The notes: generated from the letters alone by a model not told the origin. A DNA stretch of 40,943 bases from Bacillota bacterium (GCA_023424965.1 JAFADI010000080.1:1-40943); one strand, 5' to 3'; positions 16,574 through 24,665 are shown, numbered from the stretch's first letter. Translations and numbers: made by a program.

Positions 16574-17341
16574 CTATCCAAGGTCAATCCAATCCCCGTC
16601 GTTGGGAATTAAAACCTGTGAAAGCAGGTTTTGTTTTTGAAGATAGTTTTTCAGCCGGCTTCGGGTCAAACGGCAATGATTGAAAGCTTCCATGTGCACG
16701 GCAATGACCCTGGAGTCCCTTGCGCGCAGACATACCTTTTTAATGTCTTCCGCTTTCATTGTGATGGGCTTGCCGAGGATCAGCCTGGCCGCACCGGAAT
16801 ACAGGACGATGATTTGCGGCTTGTGAAAGGAGAGAGCTTCTTCGACGCTCTTACACCATATGGTATCTCCGGCCACATAGAGCTTTGGCTCCCCGGGAGC
16901 TTCCAGAACGAAGCCTGAAACCTTGCCCATTTTCTCCGCTGTTTTTCCCTCCCCATGCTGCCCGCCGGTCCTTGAGATCTTAAGCCCATCAAGCACAAGG
17001 CTCTCATCGATGGCAGCGACATTTGCAAAACCCAGCGCAGCAAGTTTTTTCTCATCTCCGGGCTGGCACAGGACGGGAATATGCTTTGGGATCAACTCAG
17101 CAGCCTTGCCGTCAAAATGGTCCCGGTGCATATGGGTAACCAGCAGCATATCCAGAGTATTTAGAAGTTTCTCCAAATGGTTTTGGCCAAAGGGGAGGTC
17201 CACAAGAGGATTGAGCCTGTTGTCCAGGAGCGTCTTCACGGGAGCCATTTCGCCTTTTCCACACAGCATGGGGTCGATCAGGATTTTCCTGCTTTGTATG
17301 TCAACAAGCATTGTGGCGTGGCGTATTGCCTGTATTTGCAT
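16574..17341 (-). CDS. Metallo-beta-lactamase-fold hydrolase (UlaG-like)
   Basis: The 255-residue protein shows the MBL-fold metal motif LVTHMHRDHFDGKAAELIP (H-x-H-x-D-H). It begins with IQAIRHATMLVDIQSRKILI and has LYVAGDTIWCKSVEEAL with the metal-bridging Asp, and a later His in VIAVHMEAFNHC. The start resembles L-ascorbate-6-phosphate lactonase (UlaG)-like and YtkL-like members, which hydrolyse small cytoplasmic esters or lactones; the real substrate cannot be told. ATG at 17341 is preceded by GGAGGT; an ATG five codons upstream overlaps that site. It is divergent from the Lrp-type regulator and separated by 157 bases, a usual sign that the regulator controls it. Confidence 0.83.
   Translation of the reverse strand: MQIQAIRHATMLVDIQSRKILIDPMLCGKGEMAPVKTLLDNRLNPLVDLPFGQNHLEKLLNTLDMLLVTHMHRDHFDGKAAELIPKHIPVLCQPGDEKKLAALGFANVAAIDESLVLDGLKISRTGGQHGEGKTAEKMGKVSGFVLEAPGEPKLYVAGDTIWCKSVEEALSFHKPQIIVLYSGAARLILGKPITMKAEDIKKVCLRARDSRVIAVHMEAFNHCRLTRSRLKNYLQKQNLLSQVLIPNDGDWIDLG
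16611..16632 (+). terminator. Intrinsic terminator embedded in the opposing gene
   Basis: AAAACCTG (16611-16618) and CAGGTTTT (16625-16632) form a perfect 8-bp stem with a 6-base loop, followed by GTTTTTG on the plus strand. It would end the LCP transcript, yet lies inside the coding end of the convergent hydrolase gene, whose stop is only three bases from the LCP stop. Confidence 0.65.
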
Positions 17342-17498
17342 GGGTTCAACCTCCATGTATATTTTATTAAACCCCCCTGCCAGCTTTTAAGCAAGCAGGC
17401 TTTATATTAAAATTGTAGTAGATACAGAAGGGATATTCAATTTTGCGAAGAAAAAGTTCAATACCCTGAAATTTCTTCATGAAAGGAAAATAGCGCAG

Positions 17499-17912
17499 AT
17501 GATAGACAGCATCGACCTTGAGATAATAAAACAGCTCAAAGAAAACGCAAAGCTTCAGTGGAAAGAGATTGGGGAAAAAGTACATATGACAGGCCAGGCC
17601 GTTGCAGCAAGGGTAAGGAAGCTCGAAGAAGCAGGTGTCATAAAGCGCTTCACCATTGAAATCGATCAAAGCAAGCTGGACAGTACAATTACTGCATTCG
17701 TCACGGTTTTTATGACAGGCAGCGATCATCATGCCTTCCAGAGATTTGCCAAATCAAGGCAGGAAGTGCTGGAAATGCACAGGATCAGCGGAGGGGGATG
17801 CTACTGGTTGAAGGTGTGTACGGCCAATCATGAGGGGCTGAATGAATTTCTTGACCGGCTGCTGAAGTACGGAAATTACAGGATAAGCATTTCAATCGGG
17901 GAAATCGGTTGA
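17499..17912 (+). CDS. Lrp/AsnC-family transcriptional regulator
   Basis: The 137-residue protein has a winged-helix start (LEIIKQLKENAKLQWKEIGE, then VHMTGQAVAARVRKLEEAGV and IKRFTIEID). A C-terminal ligand-binding RAM-type domain has HRISGGGCYWLKVCTANHEG. This order and length are normal for Lrp/AsnC regulators, which usually bind amino acids. It is divergent from the metallo-hydrolase gene and may repress or activate it. ATG at 17499 has AAAGGA ten bases upstream. Confidence 0.9.
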   Translation: MIDSIDLEIIKQLKENAKLQWKEIGEKVHMTGQAVAARVRKLEEAGVIKRFTIEIDQSKLDSTITAFVTVFMTGSDHHAFQRFAKSRQEVLEMHRISGGGCYWLKVCTANHEGLNEFLDRLLKYGNYRISISIGEIG

Positions 17913-17951
17913 GCTTATGAGCAGAAAAAAGGCAGGGGAACCCGGCGATAA

Positions 17952-17980
17952 TTTACAGCCTATTGCCCGGGTGATATAAT
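17952..17980 (+). promoter_or_regulatory. Sigma-A promoter of hflX
   Basis: TTTACA at 17952-17957 is separated by 17 bases from TATAAT at 17975-17980, with the extended TG (TGATATAAT). This is close to ideal for the housekeeping sigma factor and lies about 45 bases before the expected hflX start. Confidence 0.75.
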
Positions 17981-18026
17981 CATACAAATATCAATTACGT
18001 GTTAACCGCAAAGGAGCTGAAGGATT

Positions 18027-19853
18027 ATAACAATTAACGGCAATTTACAGTCGCTGAAAGAAAGCATCATTAATGAATTGGAAGCATTGTATGATATCCA
18101 TGGGGATAGAAATGAATTCTTACCCTGGGAGCTTGCCTTGAAAATGGCGGACCTCACAGGCAGAATAAACCGTGAAATAGCTGTTTACCTGAACAGGAAG
18201 GGACAAATCATTGAAATAAGCGTTGGAGACAGCGGAACTGTTTCCCTTCCGGGTGTGGAAGGCCGCAGGGGGGAATTGCGGCTGACGGGGATAAGATGCA
18301 TTCACACACATCCCGACGGTGAAGCAAATCTTTCAAGCGTAGACATTAGCTCTCTCTTGAATCTGCGCTTGGATGCCATGGCTGCCATCGGGGTGAAGGA
18401 TGGGCATATCACAGGTATTTTTGCGGCAATTCCGGTCAGGGATGAAAGGGGTGAATTCAGCAGGGCTGAAATCTATGGCCCTTTCCGCTTTGAGGACCAT
18501 CGGATGAATTCCCTTGTGGGAATTATTTCCGATCTGGAAAGGGATGCCATCCAAACTACCCACACCAATGAGTTGGACGTGGAACGGGCGATACTGGTGG
18601 GACTGGAGACTTCGCAGGGAAAAATGGTGAATGGCAGAAGTGAGGGAGAGCGGCTGCTGGACGAGCTGGAAGAGCTTGCGGTTACCGCCGGAGCGGTGGT
18701 GGTGCAGAAGATCCTTCAAAGGAGGAATGTCAAGGACGCGGCATTTTGCATAGGGAGAGGCAAGGTTGAGGAGCTTAATCTGGTCAGGCAGGCTCTGAAT
18801 GCCGATGTGGTCATCTTTGATGAGGAACTGACGGGAGCCCAGGTGAGAAACCTCGAAGAGATCGTGGGAATCAAAGTCATTGACAGGACAACGCTGATAT
18901 TGGATATCTTTGCCCAGCGGGCCCATTCAAGGGAGGGAAAGCTCCAGGTGGAGCTGGCCCAGTTGAAGTACAGGCTGCCAAGGCTTATCGGCCTGGGCGG
19001 GCAGCTTTCCAGGCTTGGCGGCGGAATCGGCACCAGGGGGCCTGGCGAGAAAAAGCTTGAGGTGGATAGACGGCATATCCGGAGAAAAATCAGTGCCCTG
19101 GAAACTGAGCTGGCGGACCTGGAAAGAAGAAGGGGATTAATGAGGGAAGGCCGTAAAAAGAACGATATGCCTGTAATTGCTCTTGTGGGATATACCAATG
19201 TGGGCAAATCAACCCTGATGAACAGGCTCTGCGGTTCGGATATTTTTGCCGAGGACAAGCTTTTTGCCACACTGGATCCCACGACACGCAAAATGGCGCT
19301 TCCTGACGGAAGAGAACTGCTGCTCAGCGACACGGTGGGATTTATAAGAAAACTTCCCCATGACCTTATCGAGGCCTTTAAATCTACCCTGGAAGAGGCG
19401 GTTTATGCCGATGTGCTCCTCCATGTAACGGATATTTCCAGCGAAGAGGCCGAAATCCAGATCAAGGTAGTGAATGAGATCTTGCTTGGACTGGGTGTTT
19501 CCGGTAAACCGGTGATTCTGGTTTTAAACAAGGCCGACAGGGCCCACGGTGATTTCAGGATACCTGCCGCCGGAGACTACGAAAAGACTGTTGAAATTTC
19601 TGCATTGACGGGACAGGGGATTGATCATTTGCTCCGCAGCATGTCGGAGATTTTGCCTGCCGACAAGATCCAGGTGGAAATACTGGCGCCTTACAGCGAA
19701 GGCTGGCTGCTTTCATACCTGCACGATAATGGGACGGTGACAAAAATGGAGTATACGGAAAAGGGAACCTTGCTCAAAGGAACGCTAAATATATCAAAAA
19801 TTGAAAAGGTTAGAGATTTTATGGTAATAAACGATAATAACATGAAAAGCTGA
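18027..19853 (+). CDS. hflX: GTPase HflX, start codon ATA/ATT
   Basis: This ribosome-associated GTPase of about 608 residues has an N-terminal clostridial extension, then an HflX nucleotide-binding domain and a TRAFAC GTPase domain. GTPase motifs are GYTNVGKSTLMNRL (G1), SDTVGFI (G3) and LVLNKADRA (G4); GGIGTRGPGEKKLEVDRR is the HflX signature. It rescues or splits stalled ribosomes. No ATG, GTG or TTG lies where expected. AAGGAG at 18011-18016 is followed seven bases later by ATT (18024) and ten bases later by ATA (18027), and the frame from there reads TINGNLQSLKESIINELEAL, which looks like a normal HflX start. An in-frame TGA at 18018 blocks anything earlier. The first standard codon is TTG at 18078, without a ribosome-binding site. 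Confidence 0.9.
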   Translation: MTINGNLQSLKESIINELEALYDIHGDRNEFLPWELALKMADLTGRINREIAVYLNRKGQIIEISVGDSGTVSLPGVEGRRGELRLTGIRCIHTHPDGEANLSSVDISSLLNLRLDAMAAIGVKDGHITGIFAAIPVRDERGEFSRAEIYGPFRFEDHRMNSLVGIISDLERDAIQTTHTNELDVERAILVGLETSQGKMVNGRSEGERLLDELEELAVTAGAVVVQKILQRRNVKDAAFCIGRGKVEELNLVRQALNADVVIFDEELTGAQVRNLEEIVGIKVIDRTTLILDIFAQRAHSREGKLQVELAQLKYRLPRLIGLGGQLSRLGGGIGTRGPGEKKLEVDRRHIRRKISALETELADLERRRGLMREGRKKNDMPVIALVGYTNVGKSTLMNRLCGSDIFAEDKLFATLDPTTRKMALPDGRELLLSDTVGFIRKLPHDLIEAFKSTLEEAVYADVLLHVTDISSEEAEIQIKVVNEILLGLGVSGKPVILVLNKADRAHGDFRIPAAGDYEKTVEISALTGQGIDHLLRSMSEILPADKIQVEILAPYSEGWLLSYLHDNGTVTKMEYTEKGTLLKGTLNISKIEKVRDFMVINDNNMKS

Positions 19854-19929
19854 TGTAAATTAATCAACTTCCCAGTAATATGAATTGTATAAAAAGCTTA
19901 TCAGGTGTAGTATAATATATACATACATT

Positions 19930-19969
19930 AAAATATTGTAAACACTTTACTTCTGATTAACAATATTTT
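19930..19969 (+). promoter_or_regulatory. Perfect inverted repeat in the leader of the Nudix-like gene
   Basis: AAAATATTGT (19930-19939) pairs exactly with ACAATATTTT (19960-19969). A TATAAT at 19911-19916 just upstream could be a -10 element, placing the repeat in the leader or at an operator. No good -35 was found. Confidence 0.4.
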
Positions 19970-20024
19970 GTGTATCCTTCCATCTCTTAAACTAACAAAT
20001 TAAATAATGAAAGGGGTTTTTATT

Positions 20025-20438
20025 ATGCTTGTTAGGAACTGCGCAGGCGGAGTGGTTTTTTTCAGAGATAAGGTCCTACTTTTGAAGAATGAAAAGGGTG
20101 AATGGATTTTACCCAAAGGAGTTATGCGTAACGGAGACTTATCAAATGAGGTAGCCCTGAAAAGGGTTGAGGAAGAAGCCGGTGTCTCGGCAGAGATAGT
20201 TTCCACAGCAGGACGAACAAGTTATGAATTCTTTTCTGTAACACGTCAAAGACCGGTCTGCAACAAAATCACTTGGTTCATAATGAAATCCCCCGAAGAA
20301 AAGTTCAAAATCAAAGAAAACGAAAAATTTATCGCTGGAGGCTTTTACAATATTGATGTGGCAATGGGACTGGTTACATACAGCCAGGACAGATCGCTGC
20401 TGAGCTTATCCTACCAAAAATATAAGGAATTGGCCTGA
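20025..20438 (+). CDS. Nudix-fold protein with altered Nudix box
   Basis: The 137-residue protein has the layout of Nudix hydrolases: LVRNCAGGVVFFRDKVLLLK, EKGEWILPKG and then the Nudix box. The box reads G32-x5-D38-x7-K46-R47-V48-x-E50-E51-x-G53-V54. Compared with GX5EX7REUXEEXGU, the first Glu is Asp and the R-E pair is K-R, whereas both metal-binding Glu residues and the helix glycine remain. Activity on a nucleoside diphosphate derivative is therefore uncertain; binding without catalysis is possible. ATG at 20025 is preceded by AAAGGGG at 20010-20016. The protein is of normal length and not obviously decaying. Confidence 0.75.
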   Translation: MLVRNCAGGVVFFRDKVLLLKNEKGEWILPKGVMRNGDLSNEVALKRVEEEAGVSAEIVSTAGRTSYEFFSVTRQRPVCNKITWFIMKSPEEKFKIKENEKFIAGGFYNIDVAMGLVTYSQDRSLLSLSYQKYKELA

Positions 20439-20500
20439 TTTATAATTTATTTACTTTAATTAAATTAATAATGAAAAAATAAAATAAGTTTATATATAGA

Positions 20501-20524
20501 TGGTAGCAAGTAAAATTGCTGCCA
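20501..20524 (+). terminator. Hairpin downstream of Nudix-like gene
   Basis: TGGTAGCA (20501-20508) pairs with TGCTGCCA (20517-20524) using one G-U pair and an 8-base loop, followed by TTTATAAT. Probable end of the Nudix transcript, though the T-run is short. Confidence 0.45.
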
Positions 20525-20527
20525 TTT

Positions 20528-20755
20528 ATAATGAATGCAGCTTTAAATTCAGAATTTCCACAAGCTAAGCTGCGTGAATTTCATCGATAGCTACCTTAAT
20601 TCAATTTTAGTTTTAATGAGCGCTATCGATATAATGAGCACAGCTTTAAATTCAAAAATCTATAAATCCAAACTGTGCGAATTTCATCGATAACAACCTT
20701 GATTTATTTTTGCGTTTAAAGTATGTTATCGATATAATGAGCACAGCTTTAAATC
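20528..20755. repeat. Tandem 103-bp repeat with covarying hairpins
   Basis: Two complete units (20528-20630 and 20631-20733) align without gaps at exactly 103 bases. A third partial unit (20734-20755) runs into the next gene. Each unit starts with ATAATGA and ends with TATCGAT. Within each, two hairpins are visible. A short one is near the start: ATGCAGCTT/AAGCTGCGT in unit 1, GCACAGCTT/AAACTGTGC in unit 2. A long-looped one is ATCGATAGC/GCTATCGAT in unit 1 and ATCGATAAC/GTTATCGAT in unit 2. Four pairs change on both sides so that pairing is kept. Each unit boundary also carries a TATAAT. The element lies between the Nudix-like and YigZ genes. Confidence 0.85.
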
Positions 20756-20767
20756 ATGGAGATTAAA

Positions 20768-21418
20768 GTGCAGAAACAGTTTAAAACGGTTCTTGGCAGC
20801 GCGACTGCAGAAACCGAGGAGAAAAAATCAAAATTTATAGCCAGCGTCAAGCCCGTCGCATCCGAAGAAGAGGCCCTGGCCTTTATCAACGGCCTTAAAA
20901 CCAGGTACTGGGATGCCACGCACAATGTTTATGCCTATTACATTGTTGGTACGAATATAATGCAGCGTTTCAGCGATGACGGTGAACCTGCGGGAACGGC
21001 AGGACTTCCCGTATTGGAAGTAATCAAACGCATGGAGGTCCAGAATCTGGCGGTTGTTGTGACCAGGTATTTCGGCGGGACATTGCTTGGCGCGGCGGGC
21101 CTGATAAGGGCATACGGCAAATGTGCCGCGTTAGGCGTTGAAGCGGCGGGAATTGCAACAAAACAGCTTTGCGTCGAAGGGTCTGTCGTTGTGGAATATA
21201 CCCTTTTCGGCAGGGTACAGAGTGCCATCCTGGGCGGGGGCTACCACATCAAAGAAATAATATACACTCAGGACGTGGAATTGCTGGTGTACATCCCTGT
21301 TGATTCTGCCGGTCAATTTGAGAAGCTTATTGTGGAGACCACAAATGCAAGAGCCATTGTGGGCCTGGGAGAGAAAAGGTACATAACTTTGGGAGAAGAC
21401 GGAAAAATAATTATATAA
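20768..21418 (+). CDS. yigZ: YigZ/IMPACT family protein
   Basis: The protein of 216 residues (220 from ATG at 20756) has the UPF0029/IMPACT N-terminal domain: EKKSKFIASVKPV, THNVYAYYIV, RFSDDGEPAGTAGLPVLEVI and VVVTRYFGGTLLGAAGLIRA with YGKCA. These match the YigZ signature. A ferredoxin-like C-terminal domain follows. The bacterial role is not firmly settled; the eukaryotic relative inhibits GCN2. GTG at 20768 has GGAG at 20758-20761. The alternative ATG at 20756 sits at the edge of the tandem repeat and has no ribosome-binding site. Confidence 0.9.
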   Translation: MQKQFKTVLGSATAETEEKKSKFIASVKPVASEEEALAFINGLKTRYWDATHNVYAYYIVGTNIMQRFSDDGEPAGTAGLPVLEVIKRMEVQNLAVVVTRYFGGTLLGAAGLIRAYGKCAALGVEAAGIATKQLCVEGSVVVEYTLFGRVQSAILGGGYHIKEIIYTQDVELLVYIPVDSAGQFEKLIVETTNARAIVGLGEKRYITLGEDGKIII

Positions 21419-21445
21419 GGCATGGGAAAGGTTTGGGAGGATAAT

Positions 21446-21835
21446 ATGGCTGAGGAAATGATGGCTGAAGAAATAATGCTTGAAAAAAAGGTTTGGGCCG
21501 TTGTAGGCGCCAATGACAACCCGGAGAAATTCGGGTACAGGATATTTAAAAAACTGAAATCCAGGGGCTACAGGGTTTACCCTGTCAATCCCAACTATAA
21601 GGAAATCGAAGGGGACAAATGCTACAAGGACCTGGCGTCATTGCCGGAAAAGCCTGAAGTTATCGATATGGTGGTAAATCCGAGGCATGGAAAAGGGATC
21701 GTTGAAGAGGCGGCGCAACTGGGAATTCAGAATATATGGCTCCAGCCGGGGACCTATGACGACAAATTGCTGGAACTGCTCAAGGATAAGGGTTTGACAT
21801 GGGTCCAGGCATGTGTGCTGGTAGCACTGCACTGA
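21446..21835 (+). CDS. CoA-binding domain protein (YccU-like)
   Basis: The 129-residue protein is a single Rossmann domain of the CoA_binding_2 family. Motifs are KVWAVVGANDNPEKFGYRIF, GYRVYPVNPNYKEIEG, VIDMVVNPRHGKGIVEEA and IQNIWLQPGTYDD. It probably binds a CoA derivative or nucleotide in the cytoplasm; no enzymatic activity can be stated. ATG at 21446 has GGGAGG at 21435-21440; an ATG at 21422 has no such site. It lies 27 bases downstream of the YigZ gene, likely in the same operon, and is convergent with the histidine kinase gene with only six bases between stops. Confidence 0.88.
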   Translation: MAEEMMAEEIMLEKKVWAVVGANDNPEKFGYRIFKKLKSRGYRVYPVNPNYKEIEGDKCYKDLASLPEKPEVIDMVVNPRHGKGIVEEAAQLGIQNIWLQPGTYDDKLLELLKDKGLTWVQACVLVALH

Positions 21836-21841
21836 TGGGTG

Positions 21842-22987
21842 CTACGAGGCGGCGGAATAGATATCGGAGAATTCAATATTCAGCGTTTCCACAATCCTGC
21901 TTTGCAGGTTTTGCGACGTGCAGTCATTGTCCCTGCTTGATTCACAGACATTGACAGGAAGTTCGATCACAAATTCGCTGCCCTGGTTTTCTTCGCTGGA
22001 AACGTTTATGGTGCCGTTGTGCAATTCTACAAAGGATTTTACCAGCGACAAGCCGATGCCGCTACCCTCATACTCTCTTGTCAAAGAAGTGTTGGCATGG
22101 CGGAACCGTTCAAAAATTATGTTGAACTTATTTTCCGGGATGCCAAGCCCCGTATCTTTGACGGAAAAAAATACTTTTTTGTTTCTATAGGAGATATTCA
22201 CCCATATTTTACCCCCGGAAGGGGTAAACTTGATTGCATTTGACAGCAGATTCAGCACGATCCTTTCAACCTTGTCGATGTCTACGCCTGTGATTATCTC
22301 TTCATATTCCGTATCGAATTCCAGAGAGAGTCCCTTTTGTTCCGCATAGGGAATGACGGATTGGGTAATCTCTTCAATCAGATAGACAATATTCACATTC
22401 ACTTTGTTCAGTTTTATATAGCCGGAATCCAGACGGGATATATCCAGTACGTTGTTGACAAGCCGCAGAAGCCTGTAGCAATTTTGCTTGATGGTGTGGA
22501 GGTGTTTGCCGGAATTGCGCCTGTCCTGGGGAATTCCGGAATGCTTCTGGTTCATGAGCTGGATCGCACCCAGGATGACCGTCAGCGGGGTCTTAAGCTC
22601 GTGGGATATATTGGAAAAGAATTCTGTCTTAAAGTTGTCATATTCCACAATGTTGTTGTACATATTCGTCAGATTGGCAACGAGCTTGTTTTGCTTCTCC
22701 AATTCGTTTTGCATGGAACTTATCTGGTCCAGGCAGTACTGTTTTTCTGCTTCCATCTGAGAGAAATACCTGAACCAGGAAAGGGTCAAAATTATGATGA
22801 CCAGCAAGTTTAAAGCGAGCAGTGCCATAAAAATATATTTCAGTGAAAAGGCATAACCGGGGCTGACGGTTGAACTGGTTAAAAGAGGTAATATAAAAGT
22901 AATACCCAGTATTGAGAGGATTATCAGTGCAATAATGGAAAGCACTATGAACTTGTATAGAAGACTTGAACTACTCATTTTCAACAT
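21842..22987 (-). CDS. Orphan membrane sensor histidine kinase
   Basis: The 381-residue protein has two membrane segments (about residues 10-37 and 50-72) with only a short external loop, a coiled linker and a HisKA domain (His129 in FFSNISHELKTPLTVILGAI). The HATPase_c domain has LLSNAIKFTPSGG, VKDTGLGIPENK, ERFRHANTSLTREYEGSGIG and GSEFVIELP. With so little outside the membrane it may sense the membrane or an internal signal. No response regulator gene is adjacent, so it is an orphan kinase here; in Clostridia orphan kinases often feed Spo0A, but nothing in the sequence proves that. ATG at 22987 has AAAGG eight bases upstream; a GTG three codons earlier is possible. Confidence 0.9.
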   Translation of the reverse strand: MLKMSSSSLLYKFIVLSIIALIILSILGITFILPLLTSSTVSPGYAFSLKYIFMALLALNLLVIIILTLSWFRYFSQMEAEKQYCLDQISSMQNELEKQNKLVANLTNMYNNIVEYDNFKTEFFSNISHELKTPLTVILGAIQLMNQKHSGIPQDRRNSGKHLHTIKQNCYRLLRLVNNVLDISRLDSGYIKLNKVNVNIVYLIEEITQSVIPYAEQKGLSLEFDTEYEEIITGVDIDKVERIVLNLLSNAIKFTPSGGKIWVNISYRNKKVFFSVKDTGLGIPENKFNIIFERFRHANTSLTREYEGSGIGLSLVKSFVELHNGTINVSSEENQGSEFVIELPVNVCESSRDNDCTSQNLQSRIVETLNIEFSDIYSAAS

Positions 22988-23077
22988 GCTGCCCACCTTT
23001 GGAGATCAATGTAGTATTTATCAGGAAGTTCATCGGATAAATATAGGGTATATTTATCAACACTTATAAACCAATTA

Positions 23078-23106
23078 TTGACATAAATAATTCTATAGAA
23101 AATTAT
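23078..23106 (+). promoter_or_regulatory. Possible sigma-A promoter toward yebC
   Basis: TTGACA at 23078-23083 is followed after 17 bases by AATTAT at 23101-23106, matching the -10 consensus at four of six positions. It lies in the AT-rich, 309-base gap (22988-23296) between the divergent kinase gene and yebC. Nothing else was found in that gap. Confidence 0.4.
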
Positions 23107-23296
23107 GGAATATGTAAATATATTTTCCTAAATTATAGAATAATAGTATTAAAATAGATAAAACTGCACGTTTGCAGCCTTTTCAAAGGAAATATTTTTT
23201 TGAAACTTCATTCACTATGAGGTGGAATTGTGATTTCCTATATGTTATTATATTTGTGCTATCTGGTATTAAGTGAAACATTTACAGGAGGTAACC

Positions 23297-24025
23297 ATGT
23301 CTGGACATTCAAAATGGGCTAATATAAAGCATAAAAAGGGAAAAACCGATGCACAGAAGGGTAAAATATTTACCAAGCTGGGCAGGGAAATTGCAATCGT
23401 TGTAAAGCAGGGCGGGCCGGATCCGACAGCTAATTCCAAGCTGAAGGATGTCATTGCCAAAGCGAAAGCCGCAAATATGCCTAACGACAATATCGAAAGA
23501 AGCATAAAAAAGGCGGCGGGAGAAGTTGACGGAGCCAATTATGAGGAAATCAACTATGAGGGCTATGGCCCCGGCGGAGTTGCGGTCATCGTAGAGGCGA
23601 TGACCGACAACAGGAACAGGACGGCGGGAGATGTGCGGCACTATTTTGACAAATTCGGCGGAAATCTCGGTACAAGCGGCTGTGTCTCCTTTATGTTTGA
23701 CAAAAAGGGTGTCATACTTATCGAAAAGACCGACAAGACAAAGGAAGACGACCTCATGATGGAGGCGCTTGAAGCGGGGGCCGAGGACTTTAACGCCGAG
23801 GAGGAATATTTTGAAATCCTCACAAGTCCCGAAGACTTTTCAGCGGTAAGAGAAGCTCTGGAAGCCAAGGGTTATGAGTTCCTGGAAGCCGAGGTACAGA
23901 TGATTCCCCAGACCATGACGGCGCTTACGGATGCCAAGCAGATTGAATTCATGGACCGGCTGGTAGAGAAGCTGGAGGAAATGGACGACGTCCAGAACGT
24001 CTACCACAATTGGGAACAGGAATAG
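23297..24025 (+). CDS. yebC: YebC/PmpR-family (TACO1-like) regulator
   Basis: The 242-residue protein starts MSGHSKWANIKHKKGKTDAQ, the unmistakable YebC start. It continues with DPTANSKLKDVIAKAKAANM, the NYEEINYEGYGPGGVAVIVE segment, GGNLGTSGCVSFMFDKKGVI and an acidic C-terminus. YebC proteins were long annotated as DNA-binding regulators; members are now also described as ribosome-associated factors that help translation of difficult (polyproline) sequences. Length and motifs are normal. AGGAGG at 23287-23292 precedes the ATG. The gene is followed by a strong terminator, so it is probably monocistronic. Confidence 0.95.
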   Translation: MSGHSKWANIKHKKGKTDAQKGKIFTKLGREIAIVVKQGGPDPTANSKLKDVIAKAKAANMPNDNIERSIKKAAGEVDGANYEEINYEGYGPGGVAVIVEAMTDNRNRTAGDVRHYFDKFGGNLGTSGCVSFMFDKKGVILIEKTDKTKEDDLMMEALEAGAEDFNAEEEYFEILTSPEDFSAVREALEAKGYEFLEAEVQMIPQTMTALTDAKQIEFMDRLVEKLEEMDDVQNVYHNWEQE

Positions 24026-24040
24026 TTGAGAATTTGAAAT

Positions 24041-24087
24041 AAAGGAAAGCGCCTTTCCGAAATATTTCTGGAAGGCGCTTTCCTTTT
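24041..24087 (+). terminator. Strong intrinsic terminator of yebC
   Basis: AAAGGAAAGCGCCTTTCC (24041-24058) pairs with GGAAGGCGCTTTCCTTTT starting at 24070, with one bulge. The stem is GC-rich and ends in T-rich sequence on the plus strand. It has A-rich sequence on the other side, so it may work both ways. Confidence 0.85.
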
Positions 24088-24202
24088 GTCTTAATTTATC
24101 AAATCCCGTTGGGAAATGGAATTAATTGCATGCCGCGTTAATAGATATATAAAAGCAGGCTTGCGGAACGATTTACCTCATGGCGGGAACGGAGACAGGT
24201 TT

Positions 24203-24607
24203 ATGAAGGAAAAGGCGAATGCGCTGCTCAGGGATTATCTCATCAGACAGGGGTACAGCCTTGATGAAATCCAGTTTCAGAGAGAACCTACGGAGGACGG
24301 CGGAGGAGAAGATATTTCGGAGATCATCGATATTGAGGGATTGAGGCTTCAGGAAGAGAACCGGCTCATGATTTCCAGGATTCAGGAATATACGAGACAG
24401 ATGTCGCTGCTCCGGGATGACATGGCGGAAGTCAAAAAAGTCCTGGCCGCCAATTCAAAGGCCGCCGATTACCTTACAAGCATTTACAGCAATATTAAAA
24501 TCATGAGAAATATAATGATTTTCTGGGTGTTTCTTGCGGCGGTCATCATCTCGGCAGTAGCCTATGGCCTTGTCAAGCTCATGAATCTTGTGTGGAAGTA
24601 TTTATAA
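24203..24607 (+). CDS. Small coiled-coil membrane protein of unknown function
   Basis: I do not recognise a family. The 134-residue product has a charged N-terminal part (KEKANALLRDYLIRQGYSLD) and a predicted coiled coil at about 55-90 (LRLQEENRLMISRIQEYTRQ). A single membrane segment lies near the C-terminus (IMIFWVFLAAVIISAVAYGL), followed by a short tail, making it tail-anchored with the bulk probably in the cytoplasm. The chosen ATG at 24203 has GGAG at 24191-24194. An ATG at 24116 in the same frame has no ribosome-binding site and lies just after the yebC terminator. Confidence 0.6.
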   Translation: MKEKANALLRDYLIRQGYSLDEIQFQREPTEDGGGEDISEIIDIEGLRLQEENRLMISRIQEYTRQMSLLRDDMAEVKKVLAANSKAADYLTSIYSNIKIMRNIMIFWVFLAAVIISAVAYGLVKLMNLVWKYL

Positions 24608-24630
24608 CGGAGTTCCTTTATAAAAGCAAA

Positions 24631-24665
24631 AAGCCTCCTGGAGAAAAGCTCTGTCCATGAGGCTT
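24631..24665 (-). terminator. Terminator of the minus-strand small-gene pair
   Basis: AAGCCTC (24631-24637) and GAGGCTT (24659-24665) pair exactly. Read on the minus strand, the stem is followed by TTTTGCTTTTATAAAGG, a fair T-rich tail. It lies just after the stop of the 73-residue minus-strand gene. Confidence 0.55.
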
